Positions 26,037-34,904 of a stretch of DNA of 64,000 bases are shown piece after piece. Both the position numbers and the translations under genes were made by a program. The notes beneath the pieces are model-generated. The model was not told where the DNA came from, made no database searches, and was given only the letters and a program-made list of their open reading frames with translations. Position 1 is the stretch's first letter. Every line of letters begins with the position of its first letter. This DNA is from Bordetella parapertussis (GTDB lineage Bacteria > Pseudomonadota > Gammaproteobacteria > Burkholderiales > Burkholderiaceae_D), in the NCBI GenBank assembly GCA_945866125.1, contig CAMBFZ010000016.1, positions 1 through 64,000 on the forward strand, given 5' to 3'.

Positions 26037-26474
26037 ATGCTTGCTGAGTATCTCTACCCTCGCACCAGTCGCGCCCCAGCTCCGGCGATCGACCTCAATC
26101 TCAAGACCGAGCGCACGCGTTTGTCGCGCTCAGCGCTACAGGCTTTTTTCAAGATTGCGCAGGCGTGGCAGCTGCGCGATGAAGATGCACGCGAGTTGCT
26201 TGGCGGGCTATCGAGTAGCGCTTTTTACGAATGGAAGAAAAACCCTGAGCGCGTACTGGAAGTCGACCGCATTACGCGCATCTCTTTTCTGATCGGCATT
26301 TACAAAGCGCTGCATACGATCTATGGCGACAAGCTCGCCGATGAATGGGTCAGTCTGCCGAATCGTCACCGGCTCTTTGGCGGAAGCTCGCCACTGGCCG
26401 CGATGCTTGCCGGTGGCATGCTGCGCATGCAATCCGTGCGCGCGCTGCTTGATGCGCGTCGCGAGGGCCGCTGA
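26037..26474 (+). CDS. Xre/MbcA/ParS-type antitoxin
   Basis: The 145-residue protein has a helix-turn-helix N-terminal half (TRLSRSALQAFFKIAQAWQL) and a C-terminal DUF2384-type domain: ELLGGLSSSAFYEWKKNPE, RISFLIGIYKALHTIYGD, then the end motif FGGSSPLAAMLAGGM, where the C-terminal stretch usually blocks the toxin's NAD pocket. It neutralises the RES toxin encoded immediately downstream and probably represses the shared promoter. The start is supported by CGGAG at proper spacing. The genes overlap by about 23 bp, the usual antitoxin-first order. Confidence 0.88.
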   Translation: MLAEYLYPRTSRAPAPAIDLNLKTERTRLSRSALQAFFKIAQAWQLRDEDARELLGGLSSSAFYEWKKNPERVLEVDRITRISFLIGIYKALHTIYGDKLADEWVSLPNRHRLFGGSSPLAAMLAGGMLRMQSVRALLDARREGR

Positions 26475-27156
26475 ATTGCGCCTGCCCCCTGTCGTGGCGC
26501 TGCGCCGCTTTGACACGGTCCGGCTAATCCCTGCGCGCTATGCGATGGATGACACGACCATACTGATGGCGCTGACGTCTGATGCATCACAACTGCAAGA
26601 TGTGCAGGATCTTGATAGCGCGACCGATACGCAGCTGCAGGGTGAGCATGACCAATTGGCCGGTATCGGCATTGATGAGTTGGTTTTTGGCGTGCCCAAT
26701 GCGCGCATCATCAACGCGGCTTATACCTATGCCCGCCCGGAGGGCAGCCGTTTCAATGATGGTCAGCGCGGAGCCTGGTATGGGTCATTCACGACCCGCG
26801 CGGCACTGCAAGAAGTAATTTTTCATAAGACCATCGAGTATGCGGAGATCAATCGCTTTGACGACAGCGTGAAGGTGCAGGCGCTACTGGCGGATTTTAA
26901 TAGTGGCTTTCACGATCTGCGCGGGCAAGCCGCGTTTGCCGACTGTCTTGATGGCAGCAGCTACGTGGCCTCACAAATCCTAGCATTAGATTTATTAGAC
27001 GCCGGCTCGATGGGGATTGTGTATCCGAGCGCGCGCTATCGCGGTGGCACTAATCTGGTGTGCTTTCGCCCCGCCCTGGTGGGCAATGTACGGCGCGCGC
27101 TTTCGTGGCGCTTGAGCTGGGATGGGTCGCCGGTGCCGCGCGTCAGCAAGGCCTGA
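26452..27156 (+). CDS. RES-domain toxin (NAD-degrading)
   Basis: This protein of about 234 residues has the RES family pattern: RRFDTVRLIPARY near the start, GIGIDELVFGVPNARIINAAY, the Arg-containing GSRFNDGQRGAWYGSF, the Glu in ALQEVIFHKTIEYAEI, and the Ser in GSSYVASQILA, which together give the R-E-S active residues. Members such as MbcT and ParT consume NAD by phosphorolysis or transfer ADP-ribose, halting growth. The start is uncertain: ATG at 26452 overlaps the antitoxin gene, and TTG at 26476 is also possible. The frame is open further upstream, but that part is the antitoxin gene in another frame. The stop is 6 bp from the convergent GGDEF-EAL gene. Confidence 0.87.
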   Translation: MRVARAAELRLPPVVALRRFDTVRLIPARYAMDDTTILMALTSDASQLQDVQDLDSATDTQLQGEHDQLAGIGIDELVFGVPNARIINAAYTYARPEGSRFNDGQRGAWYGSFTTRAALQEVIFHKTIEYAEINRFDDSVKVQALLADFNSGFHDLRGQAAFADCLDGSSYVASQILALDLLDAGSMGIVYPSARYRGGTNLVCFRPALVGNVRRALSWRLSWDGSPVPRVSKA

Positions 27157-27162
27157 GGCGCG

Positions 27163-29304
27163 CTACGCCAGGCTAACCGGGCGCATTGTCCAGTTCCGGT
27201 ACCAATCCACAAACGCGGCCGCTGGCAGTGGCTGACTAAAAAGATTCCCTTGCGCCTGATCGCAGCCATGCTGGCGCAAATAATCATAGTCCTGCTCGGA
27301 CTCGACACCCTCCCCAACGATAGCAAGATCGAGCCTGTGCCCGATGGCCAGAATCGCTTCGGCAATGGCCTGACTGGCGCGATCATGGCTGAGATGCTGG
27401 ACGAAGGCTTGATCAACTTTGAGGCTATCGAGTGGTAGTTGACTGAGTGTGCGTAAACTCGAACAACCCGTACCAAAATCATCGAGTGCAATCCGAATGC
27501 CTGCGGCGTGTATGGCGTCAAGGGTGGTGATGGCTTCATCAATGCCATCCATCAAGGCACTTTCTGTGACTTCAATTTGCAAGGTGCCGGCGTCGATCTG
27601 TGCCTGTTTCACAATCGCGAGCAAGCGCTGCGCAAAACCGCGCTGACGAAATTGCAGCGGTGAGATGTTGATCGACATAACCAAGGGCGGCAGTCCAAGC
27701 GCGCGCCATGCAACAAGCTGCCGGCACACTTCTGCTGCCACCCAATCACCAATGTGGGCGATCATGCCGCAAGACTCGGCAACAGGAATAAAGTGCTCAG
27801 GCCCGATGGGCTCACCGGCACCAGATGGTAGTCGTAACAAGGCTTCCGCGCCGATCATTTTGCTACTTTTTATATCGATTACGGGCTGATAATGCAGCAG
27901 CAAACGATGGTTAGAAAGCGCCTCTTTGAGCTCGGCTTCAATGAACGAAGTGGTATGTGCACGATGCCGTAATGACGGTGTATAGACATGGTAACCATTG
28001 CGCCCGCTTTCTTTGGCGTAGTACATCGCCAGATCGGCTGCGTGCAGCAAGGTGTCGACATCGCTGCCATGCTGCGGGTACAGGCTGATACCAATCGAGG
28101 CCGAAATTGATACGCTGATGGCGCCGAGTTGAAACGGCCGCGACAAGGCCTCCACCACATGCTGCGCGACAGTAGGCGCTGAGTAGCCTTTATGCGTGGT
28201 GGGCAAGACGATGACAAATTCATCGCCGCCAATACGGCCGATCATGTCTTCCTGCCTTACACAGGCCAGCATGCGCTTGGCGATTTGGCGTAGCAGCTCA
28301 TCACCGGCTTCGTGACCATACTGATCATTGACTGGCTTGAAGCGATCAAGATCGATAAACAAGATCGCACCGCGGCTGTGTTTGCGGCTGGCTGCGGCGA
28401 GCAGGTGACGCGTATATTCAAAGATCAGCGAGCGATTTGGCAGCCCGGTCAGCGGGTCGTGCTCCGCTGCTTCGCGCAGTGCTGTTTCGGCTTTTTTTTG
28501 CGCGGTGATGTCGGAAAAAATAGCAATGCATTCGTCGGGCTGCGAACGATAGACATAGACTGCTAGCCACTGATTGAGGTAATGAAAATCGACGACAAAA
28601 CTGCGCTCTTCGCCATTGCGGGCAACATTGTCGTAGGTCCCGAGGTAATCAAACTCGGCGTACTGTATGCCGGGAAAAACTTCGGTAAGTAATTTGCCCT
28701 CGACCTGCTGCGCTGAAAGGCCGGTGATACGGGCGTAGGTGTCATTAATTTTATCGATGCGCACACCGGTTGCGCCGCCGGTAGCGTCGCGTATGACGCG
28801 CAGGTGCGCAATGCCATAGGTCTTGTTTTCAAATAGCGCGGAATAGCGCCGCTCGCTTTCTTGTAGGGCTTGCTGGCTTTGTTTTAAATCTTCGATGTCA
28901 ACCGACAAGCCTATCCAGCGTTCAACGTGGCCGTCTGTCGCATTGAGGATAGGTGTGGCGCGGTGTGAAAACCAGTGGTACTGCCCGCCTCTGACTTGCA
29001 GCCGACATTCCTGGACGAATTCTTGCGGCTTGGTGACGGCCGCCATCCAACGTGCCCCAGCCATTTCGCGGTCTTCGGGGTGAACCACATCCAACCATCC
29101 CGCGCCGATAAATGCCGATGGTGGCAGGCCAGTCACCGTTGACCATTGGGGGCCGATGAAATCGGTTTCCCCTGCGGCGTTGGATATCCATAACAAGCCC
29201 GGGAGGGCGGCAAGGATCTGGCTCTGCTGATTGTCAGATTGAGCTAAAAGACTATTCTGCCCTGAACTGTTGATCGATTCAGATTCGAACGGAGACGCAT
29301 CCAT
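27163..29304 (-). CDS. PAS-PAS-GGDEF-EAL cyclic-di-GMP enzyme
   Basis: From ATG 29304 the product has 713 residues (GTG at 29373 would add 23). Two PAS domains (about 30-145 and 150-270) precede a GGDEF domain with intact RIGGDEFVIVL and an upstream I-site RQED, then an EAL domain with GAEALLRL and the metal/catalytic residues in SINISPLQ, IEVTESALM, IALDDFGTG, LKVDQAFV and IVGEGVES. Both the diguanylate cyclase and the phosphodiesterase motifs look complete, so the net activity cannot be predicted. No membrane segment is visible, so it is probably a cytoplasmic sensor. It is a monocistronic gene at the edge of the accessory patch. Confidence 0.9.
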   Translation of the reverse strand: MDASPFESESINSSGQNSLLAQSDNQQSQILAALPGLLWISNAAGETDFIGPQWSTVTGLPPSAFIGAGWLDVVHPEDREMAGARWMAAVTKPQEFVQECRLQVRGGQYHWFSHRATPILNATDGHVERWIGLSVDIEDLKQSQQALQESERRYSALFENKTYGIAHLRVIRDATGGATGVRIDKINDTYARITGLSAQQVEGKLLTEVFPGIQYAEFDYLGTYDNVARNGEERSFVVDFHYLNQWLAVYVYRSQPDECIAIFSDITAQKKAETALREAAEHDPLTGLPNRSLIFEYTRHLLAAASRKHSRGAILFIDLDRFKPVNDQYGHEAGDELLRQIAKRMLACVRQEDMIGRIGGDEFVIVLPTTHKGYSAPTVAQHVVEALSRPFQLGAISVSISASIGISLYPQHGSDVDTLLHAADLAMYYAKESGRNGYHVYTPSLRHRAHTTSFIEAELKEALSNHRLLLHYQPVIDIKSSKMIGAEALLRLPSGAGEPIGPEHFIPVAESCGMIAHIGDWVAAEVCRQLVAWRALGLPPLVMSINISPLQFRQRGFAQRLLAIVKQAQIDAGTLQIEVTESALMDGIDEAITTLDAIHAAGIRIALDDFGTGCSSLRTLSQLPLDSLKVDQAFVQHLSHDRASQAIAEAILAIGHRLDLAIVGEGVESEQDYDYLRQHGCDQAQGNLFSQPLPAAAFVDWYRNWTMRPVSLA

Positions 29305-29545
29305 TTTTTGATGGCCAATAGAGATTGCTGGGAGAATGCAAAGAGACAGCAGATTGTGGGCTTGGTTCAGCACGACATCGGGGTGCGTGATGGTGTGCTG
29401 ATTATTTTGATGGATGTTAAGAATTTTTCCACGAACAAACCGCGTCGGTGGACCTCGATATTTATCGAGGCAACGTTCGTTGTGGAGAAGATGGTTCTAA
29501 TACAAATCGGCGCCGTGCGGCGCGGAGAGCGAACAGACCGTTTGT

Positions 29546-29800
29546 CTAACTGTGGTCTTTACTCAGGCGTTCATACTTAGCCTGCAGCGCCTCACGACTT
29601 TCAGTCCAATCCGGATCCAATGGAATACAGGCAACCGGGCAAACTTGCTGACATTGCGGCTCATTAAAATGCCCGACACATTCGGTACATTTATTGGGAT
29701 CAATTTGGTAAATCTGCAGGCCCATAAAAATGGCATCGTTCGGACATTCCGGCTCGCAGACGTCGCAGTTGATGCAGTCTTCCGTGATTTTTAATGCCAC
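29546..29800 (-). CDS. fdx: YfhL-type 4Fe-4S dicluster ferredoxin
   Basis: The 84-residue protein has two cysteine clusters: CINCDVCEPECP, then CTECVGHFNEPQC and QQVCPVACIP with the enlarged second-cluster spacing typical of YfhL/Alvin ferredoxins. It is a small cytoplasmic electron carrier. Its position 12 bp downstream of coaD in the same direction is the standard arrangement in Burkholderiales, and probably the same transcript. Confidence 0.93.
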   Translation of the reverse strand: MALKITEDCINCDVCEPECPNDAIFMGLQIYQIDPNKCTECVGHFNEPQCQQVCPVACIPLDPDWTESREALQAKYERLSKDHS

Positions 29801-29812
29801 GATACAGGCGCC

Positions 29813-30301
29813 CTAGGTTTCATTGGCTGCGATTTTTTTAAGGAGCCATTGCTCCACGGAGGGGAAGACGAATTTCGACACATCACCACCAAGAATCGCA
29901 ATCTCGCGCACGATGGTGCCGGAGATGAATTGGTACTGATCGGAAGGGGTGAGAAACAAGGTCTCGACATCGGGCAACAGATAGCGGTTCATGCCAGCCA
30001 TCTGAAATTCGTATTCGAAGTCTGACACCGCACGCAAGCCGCGCACGATCACGCGCGCATCATGACGACGCACGAAATCTTTCAGCAAACCCGAAAAACT
30101 TTCTACCTGCACATTCGGATAGTGGCCCAGCACTTCATGGGCGATATCGAGGCGCTCTTCGAGTGAAAAGAAGGGGCGCTTGGCTTTGCTGTCGGCGACA
30201 CCGACGATCAGTTTGTCAAACAAGCCCGAGGCGCGACGCACCAGATCTTCATGTCCGCGCGTAAGCGGATCAAAGGTCCCGGGATAAACAGCTGTGACCA
30301 T
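29813..30301 (-). CDS. coaD: Phosphopantetheine adenylyltransferase
   Basis: The protein is 162 residues, the standard CoaD length. It starts MVTAVYPGTFDPLTRGHEDL with the nucleotidyltransferase T/HxGH motif. It also contains RGLRAVSDFEYEFQMAGMNR and ISGTIVREIAILGGDVSKFV with the ISGT-x-VRE motif. It catalyses the penultimate step of coenzyme A synthesis. The ATG at 30301 has a purine-rich GAGGG about 7 nt upstream; a longer in-frame start at 30364 is rejected because it adds 21 residues absent from the family. Confidence 0.96.
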   Translation of the reverse strand: MVTAVYPGTFDPLTRGHEDLVRRASGLFDKLIVGVADSKAKRPFFSLEERLDIAHEVLGHYPNVQVESFSGLLKDFVRRHDARVIVRGLRAVSDFEYEFQMAGMNRYLLPDVETLFLTPSDQYQFISGTIVREIAILGGDVSKFVFPSVEQWLLKKIAANET

Positions 30302-30383
30302 GAGACTGCCCTCTTGTTGAGTTCTTCGGCTAATTTTGCGGGTCGCTTTATTGCCAACCCGCACAAAGAACGCGAATTATGCC

Positions 30384-30998
30384 CTAATTTGAGGCGCTGT
30401 CATCGGCTTGTAATAACGCATAAAACACCGCGCCAGCCCGATCGGCACGCACGATGTTCCAGCCCGCGAGCCAAGACGGTGGCGGTTCGGCGGCCAGTGG
30501 TGCATCGGATTCGAGGTAGACCAGACCGCCCGGGGCCAGTAATGGCCGACACAAAGGCAGCAAACGGGGCAATAAAGCGAGCTGATAGGGCGGGTCAAGA
30601 AAGATGACATCGAACTTGTCCGTCATGCGGGCCGCCAGCAGCATCGCGTCACCACGCACGATGCTGATCTGGTGGGCATGCAGCTTGTCGCGGGTGGCCG
30701 TCAGCGCGCTCAGCACGGTATGCTGGGATTCGACCAGCACGACTTTGCCGGCGCCGCGACTGGCGGCTTCAAAGCCGAACGCGCCGGTGCCGGCAAATAA
30801 ATCCAGACAGGCCAGCTGAGACCAGGGACCAGGTTGCAGATGACCAAGCCAATTAAAGACGGTCTCGCGCACACGGTCGGGCGTGGGGCGCAAACCTTCG
30901 GCTTCGAGCACCGGCAAGGGTGTGCGTTTCCAAAGCCCGCCGATGATGCGGACTTGTTGCGGCACGCGCGCCGGTTTACGTGGTTTCATCAGCGCCAT
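30384..30998 (-). CDS. rsmD: 16S rRNA (guanine(966)-N2)-methyltransferase
   Basis: In this 204-residue protein the N-terminal VRIIGGLWKRTPLPV and LRPTPDRVRETVFNWL are RsmD hallmarks. The SAM loop is CLDLFAGTGAFGFEAASRG and the catalytic N-methyltransferase motif is DVIFLDPPYQ. It methylates G966 of 16S rRNA in the 30S subunit. It lies 9 bp downstream of the inactive M16 peptidase gene and probably in the same operon, followed by coaD after about 80 bp. Confidence 0.95.
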   Translation of the reverse strand: MALMKPRKPARVPQQVRIIGGLWKRTPLPVLEAEGLRPTPDRVRETVFNWLGHLQPGPWSQLACLDLFAGTGAFGFEAASRGAGKVVLVESQHTVLSALTATRDKLHAHQISIVRGDAMLLAARMTDKFDVIFLDPPYQLALLPRLLPLCRPLLAPGGLVYLESDAPLAAEPPPSWLAGWNIVRADRAGAVFYALLQADDSASN

Positions 30999-31007
30999 TG
31001 GTGCCCA

Positions 31008-32333
31008 TCAGGGTTGACCGGCAACGACGACGGTGATGAGCTTGTCTATCGAGAGCTTGCTGTTGAAAGCGGCACGAATCTCGGCCAAGCTGACTTTGGC
31101 CACCTTGTCGGTCCAGGTGTCGAGATAATCAAGCGGCATGCCGTAGTAACCGATGACGGCGATGTTATCGAGGATTTTGCGATTGTTATCGATACGCAGC
31201 GCAAAGCCGCCGATCAGGTTGTCTTTGGCGGCTTTGAGCTCGGCTTCGGTGGGGCCGTCTTTGAGATAGGCGGCGATGGTTTGGCGCACCACATTCAATG
31301 CCTCATTGGACTGGTCTTTGCGGGTCTGCAATCCAGCCTGATAAGGCCCCGGCTGCTCCATCGGGCTGAAGTAGCTGTAGACGCTGTAGGCCAGTCCACG
31401 CTTTTCGCGCACCTCTTTGGTCAGACGCGAAACAAAACCACCGCCACCTAAAATGTAATTACCGACGGTGAGCGCAAAAAAATCCGGGTCGCCGCGCTGC
31501 AACGCCGGTGTGCCGATCAAAATATGTGACTGCGATGCAGGATGGGCGATGCGCTCCTCAACAGCTTGCGGTGCACTGATGGCCGGCAAGGCGGGCAGCG
31601 GCTGCCCTTGCGGCAGGCGCAGCGTGAGCTGTCGGGCGATGGCATCGGCCTGCGCTTTGCTGATGTCGCCGATCATGGCAATGACGGCACGGTTGGCAAC
31701 ATAGTGGGCAGCATGAAAGGCGATCAGGTCGTCCCGGGTGATGGCTTCGACTGATTCAACCGTCAGGTGCGCACCATACGGATGGGTGCCGTAAGCGAGC
31801 CGCCAAAATGCTTTGTCAGCGATGGACTCGGGCTTGGTTAAGGATTCGCGCAGACTGGAAATCAAACGCGCCTTGTCACGCACGAGAAATTCTTCGGGCA
31901 TTGCAGGATGGGCCAGGATGCGCGCCAATAGTTGGACTGCCTCATCCCGCTCCGCAGCCGAGGACAGCGTGCGCATCGACATGCCGGCACGGTCGGTGCC
32001 GGGCCCGCCACCGCGTTGGGCGGCGATGTCGGCGATGGCGTCGGAGAGTTGCGACTCCGTCATGGCCGGCTCAACGCTGCCGTCCGCTAATGTTGCCGCT
32101 TTGAGGCCGCGCGCAAGCATGGTGTTGGCCAGCGACGCCACACCGGATTTGTCGGCTGGGTCGCGCTTGCTGCCGGCATCGAATTCGACGCTGACGTCGA
32201 GCATCGGGATGGTGTGATTTTCAACAAAATAAACCCGTGCGCCGTTGGCCAGCGTCCAGTGCTGGATATTAAGCGCGGCATGCGCGGCGCTACTGGCCAA
32301 CAGCACGACTGCGATGAGCAAATGCTTGAACAT
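31008..32333 (-). CDS. M16 peptidase-like protein, catalytically inactive partner
   Basis: The 441-residue product has a signal peptide (MFKHLLIAVVLLASSAAHAA). The M16 fold is clear (VYFVENHTIPMLDVSVEFDAGS; GGGGFVSRLTKEVREKRGLAYSVYS), but the HxxEH zinc motif is replaced by SLANT in GVASLANTMLARG, so it cannot bind zinc normally. Such inactive subunits pair with an active M16 homologue, here the gene 47 bp upstream. The ATG at 32333 has AAGGAA at good spacing, so the longer start at 32363 is not used. It is periplasmic. Confidence 0.9.
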   Translation of the reverse strand: MFKHLLIAVVLLASSAAHAALNIQHWTLANGARVYFVENHTIPMLDVSVEFDAGSKRDPADKSGVASLANTMLARGLKAATLADGSVEPAMTESQLSDAIADIAAQRGGGPGTDRAGMSMRTLSSAAERDEAVQLLARILAHPAMPEEFLVRDKARLISSLRESLTKPESIADKAFWRLAYGTHPYGAHLTVESVEAITRDDLIAFHAAHYVANRAVIAMIGDISKAQADAIARQLTLRLPQGQPLPALPAISAPQAVEERIAHPASQSHILIGTPALQRGDPDFFALTVGNYILGGGGFVSRLTKEVREKRGLAYSVYSYFSPMEQPGPYQAGLQTRKDQSNEALNVVRQTIAAYLKDGPTEAELKAAKDNLIGGFALRIDNNRKILDNIAVIGYYGMPLDYLDTWTDKVAKVSLAEIRAAFNSKLSIDKLITVVVAGQP

Positions 32334-32380
32334 GAATTGGTTTCCTTGGAATGAGTGCGGCATGGCGGTCTGCGGTAGGC

Positions 32381-33766
32381 TTAATGACGCATGCCGGCAG
32401 GGGCGCTAGCGGGCTTTTTGTCTGCGTCGTCCAGCGGCAGGGGCACGAGCGAAGCCACGGTGAGCTGCTCATCTGAAAAATATTTTTGCGCAACTGCCTT
32501 GACCTGCTCGGGTGTGACGGCGGCGAGCTTGTCGATGAGGCGATCAATCTGCCGCGATGAAATGCCGGCCATCTCCATTGAGCCGATTTCCATTGCCTGA
32601 CCAAAGATGGAATCGCGTTTGTACACCTGACTGGCGATTAACTGCGTCTTGACGCGCTTGAGCTCGGCCGCTGAGACGCCATCGGTAGCGATGCGGGTGA
32701 CTTCGGCGCGCAGGCGCTGCTCAAGTTGCTCAATAGTGGTGCCCTCAGCAGGAATACCATCGAGCAAAAACATCGAAGGCCCACGCGAGATGGAATCAAA
32801 ACTCGCGCCAGCAGAATTGGCGACGCGGTCGGTACGCACTAGTTTGGCGGGCAAACGTGCGTTGTCATAGCCATCGAGTACGGCAGCGAGCACATCCAAC
32901 GCATGGACGTCGTCGTCTTTGTCGATGTCGCGCAGGGTGGGCACTTTGTAGGCCAGCACGATGTAGGGGTTTTCAGCCGGCGCTTTGACGACGACGCGGC
33001 GCTCACCACGCTGCTGCGGCTCATTTTGAGGCTTGGTTTTTGGCAGGGTTTTCACCGGAATTTTGCCGAAGTATTTTTCTGCTAAGGCGTGCACTTTTTT
33101 GGCATCAACATCGCCGGTGACGACCATGGTGGCGTTGTTTGGCGCATACCAGCGTACGTACCATGCCAGCGCATCGGCTGCGGTCATGTTTTGCAGATCA
33201 TCCATCCAGCCCACAACGGGATGGTGATAGGGATGCGCAACATAGGCGGTGGCGTTGAGGGCTTCGTAGACTTTGGCCAAGGGCTGATCATCAGTGCGCA
33301 GTCGGCGCTCCTCCATAACGACTTTAATTTCCTTGGCAAATTCGGCCGCGTCCATTGTCAGGTTTTGCATGCGATCGGCTTCGAGCGCCATGACTTGCTC
33401 AAGGCGGGATTTTTCGATCTGTTGATGGTAAGCGGTGTAATCTTTGCCGGTGAAAGCGTTGTCGCGGCCACCGAGTGCGGCCACTTTTGCACTGAAGTCA
33501 CCCGGCTTGAGTTTTTTGGTGCCCTTGAACATCATGTGCTCAAGTACGTGAGCCACACCGGTGGTGCCGTTTTGTTCATCCATAGACCCGACGCGATACC
33601 AGACCATATGGGCGACCGTTGGAGCGCGTTTGTCTTCCTGCACGATGATGCGCATGCCATTGGCAAGTTTGAATTCTTGCGCATGCGCTGCGGCATGCGC
33701 GCCCGCAGGCAACAGGGCAAGTGTGAAAAAGCTGGCTATTGCCAGCTGCGCAAGACGAAATTTCAT
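32381..33766 (-). CDS. M16 family zinc peptidase (active, periplasmic)
   Basis: The 461-residue product has a signal peptide (MKFRLAQLAIASFFTLALLPAGAHA). The zinc site HVLEHMMFKG (HxxEH) with the distal glutamate in VVMEERRLRTDD is intact. The second-half domain carries the usual substrate-holding residues (GGLAY-type segment replaced by VANSAGASFDSISRGPSMF). It belongs to the PqqL/mitochondrial-processing-peptidase-like group, which degrades periplasmic peptides, and likely forms a heterodimer with the inactive homologue encoded next. The frame remains open upstream to 34783 antisense to ftsY; that extension is not real. Confidence 0.93.
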   Translation of the reverse strand: MKFRLAQLAIASFFTLALLPAGAHAAAHAQEFKLANGMRIIVQEDKRAPTVAHMVWYRVGSMDEQNGTTGVAHVLEHMMFKGTKKLKPGDFSAKVAALGGRDNAFTGKDYTAYHQQIEKSRLEQVMALEADRMQNLTMDAAEFAKEIKVVMEERRLRTDDQPLAKVYEALNATAYVAHPYHHPVVGWMDDLQNMTAADALAWYVRWYAPNNATMVVTGDVDAKKVHALAEKYFGKIPVKTLPKTKPQNEPQQRGERRVVVKAPAENPYIVLAYKVPTLRDIDKDDDVHALDVLAAVLDGYDNARLPAKLVRTDRVANSAGASFDSISRGPSMFLLDGIPAEGTTIEQLEQRLRAEVTRIATDGVSAAELKRVKTQLIASQVYKRDSIFGQAMEIGSMEMAGISSRQIDRLIDKLAAVTPEQVKAVAQKYFSDEQLTVASLVPLPLDDADKKPASAPAGMRH

Positions 33767-33875
33767 GGAGTGTGCTCTGCTAAAATAGGGGCCGATGTCG
33801 GCAATACAGGTCAGCGATACCAGCATGATTGTATCTGCTTGTCTTTTTCCCCGCTTTGCACCTCTCCCGGATCCG

Positions 33876-34871
33876 ATGTTTAGCTTCTTCAAAAAAAAAT
33901 CGCAGGACTCAGCTGCTTCGACCACGACAACGCCTGCTGCAACGTCTGCGCCAAGTGCACCGCCACCGTTGCCAAAAAAATCCTGGCTCGCGTCACTGCG
34001 CTCCGGTCTTTCGCGCACGTCCTCAAGTATCACGACACTGTTTGTTGGCGCCAAAATCGATGACGATTTATTCGACGAACTCGAATCGGCGTTGCTCATG
34101 GCAGATACGGGCGTGGAGGCAACCGAGTTTTTGCTCGAGGGCCTGAAGAAAAAAGTTAAAGCCGACAAGCTCACCGAAGCCAGTGAGGTCAAGGCGGCGC
34201 TGCGCAACTTGTTGCTGGAATTATTAAGCCCCCTCGAAAAGCCACTGATGCTGGGCCGCGAACAGCCGCTGGTGATCATGATTGCCGGCGTCAATGGCGC
34301 GGGCAAGACCACCACCATCGGCAAACTGGCTAAGCATTTGCAGGCACACGGACAAAGCGTACTGCTGGCGGCGGGCGACACCTTTCGCGCTGCCGCACGG
34401 GAGCAGTTGGCGATCTGGGGTGAACGCAATGATGTGGCCGTGATTGCGCAGGCTTCGGGCGACCCGGCTGCGGTGGCGTTTGATGCGGTGCAGGCCGCAC
34501 GCGCGCGCGGCACCGATGTGGTGATGGTGGATACGGCCGGCAGACTGCCAACGCAACTGCACCTGATGGATGAATTAAAAAAAATCAAACGCGTCATCGG
34601 CAAGGGTATGGAAGGCGCGCCGCATGAGGTCTTGCTCGTCATTGACGGCAATACCGGACAAAACGCGCTGGCACAGGTGAAGGCTTTTGATGACGCGCTC
34701 GGACTCACCGGTCTGGTGGTCACCAAGCTCGATGGCACGGCCAAAGGCGGCGTGCTTGCGGCGATTGTAAAGAACCGTCGCATCCCGGTTTATTTTATTG
34801 GCGTAGGCGAAGCCATCGACGATCTGCAGCCCTTTGTGGCGGCCGAATTTGTTGATGCGCTGCTGGGCTGA
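33876..34871 (+). CDS. ftsY: Signal recognition particle receptor
   Basis: The product is 331 residues from ATG 33876 (MFSFFKKKSQ, a membrane-targeting basic start). A short Pro/Ala/Thr linker precedes the NG domain: IAGVNGAGKTTTIGKLAKHL (G1), AAGDTFRAAAREQL, MVDTAGRLPTQ (G3), TKLDGTAKGG (G4). It docks SRP-ribosome complexes at the inner membrane. The head-on arrangement with the M16 genes and the downstream ftsE-ftsX-rpoH order are standard for betaproteobacteria. An earlier in-frame ATG at 33795 would add 27 hydrophobic residues without family support. Confidence 0.96.
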   Translation: MFSFFKKKSQDSAASTTTTPAATSAPSAPPPLPKKSWLASLRSGLSRTSSSITTLFVGAKIDDDLFDELESALLMADTGVEATEFLLEGLKKKVKADKLTEASEVKAALRNLLLELLSPLEKPLMLGREQPLVIMIAGVNGAGKTTTIGKLAKHLQAHGQSVLLAAGDTFRAAAREQLAIWGERNDVAVIAQASGDPAAVAFDAVQAARARGTDVVMVDTAGRLPTQLHLMDELKKIKRVIGKGMEGAPHEVLLVIDGNTGQNALAQVKAFDDALGLTGLVVTKLDGTAKGGVLAAIVKNRRIPVYFIGVGEAIDDLQPFVAAEFVDALLG

Positions 34872-34904
34872 CCCGCGCTGTTTTTTACTGCTTACTCATC
34901 ACTT

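Noticed and set aside
25865..26047. 60-residue plus-strand frame upstream of the antitoxin gene
   Set aside because: It covers the antitoxin promoter and overlaps its start; no SD and no family resemblance.
33767..34783. Upstream extension of the active M16 peptidase frame to an 800-residue protein
   Set aside because: The extra part lies antisense to ftsY and is Ser/Ala-rich low complexity; the signal peptide starting at 33766 gives the normal family length.
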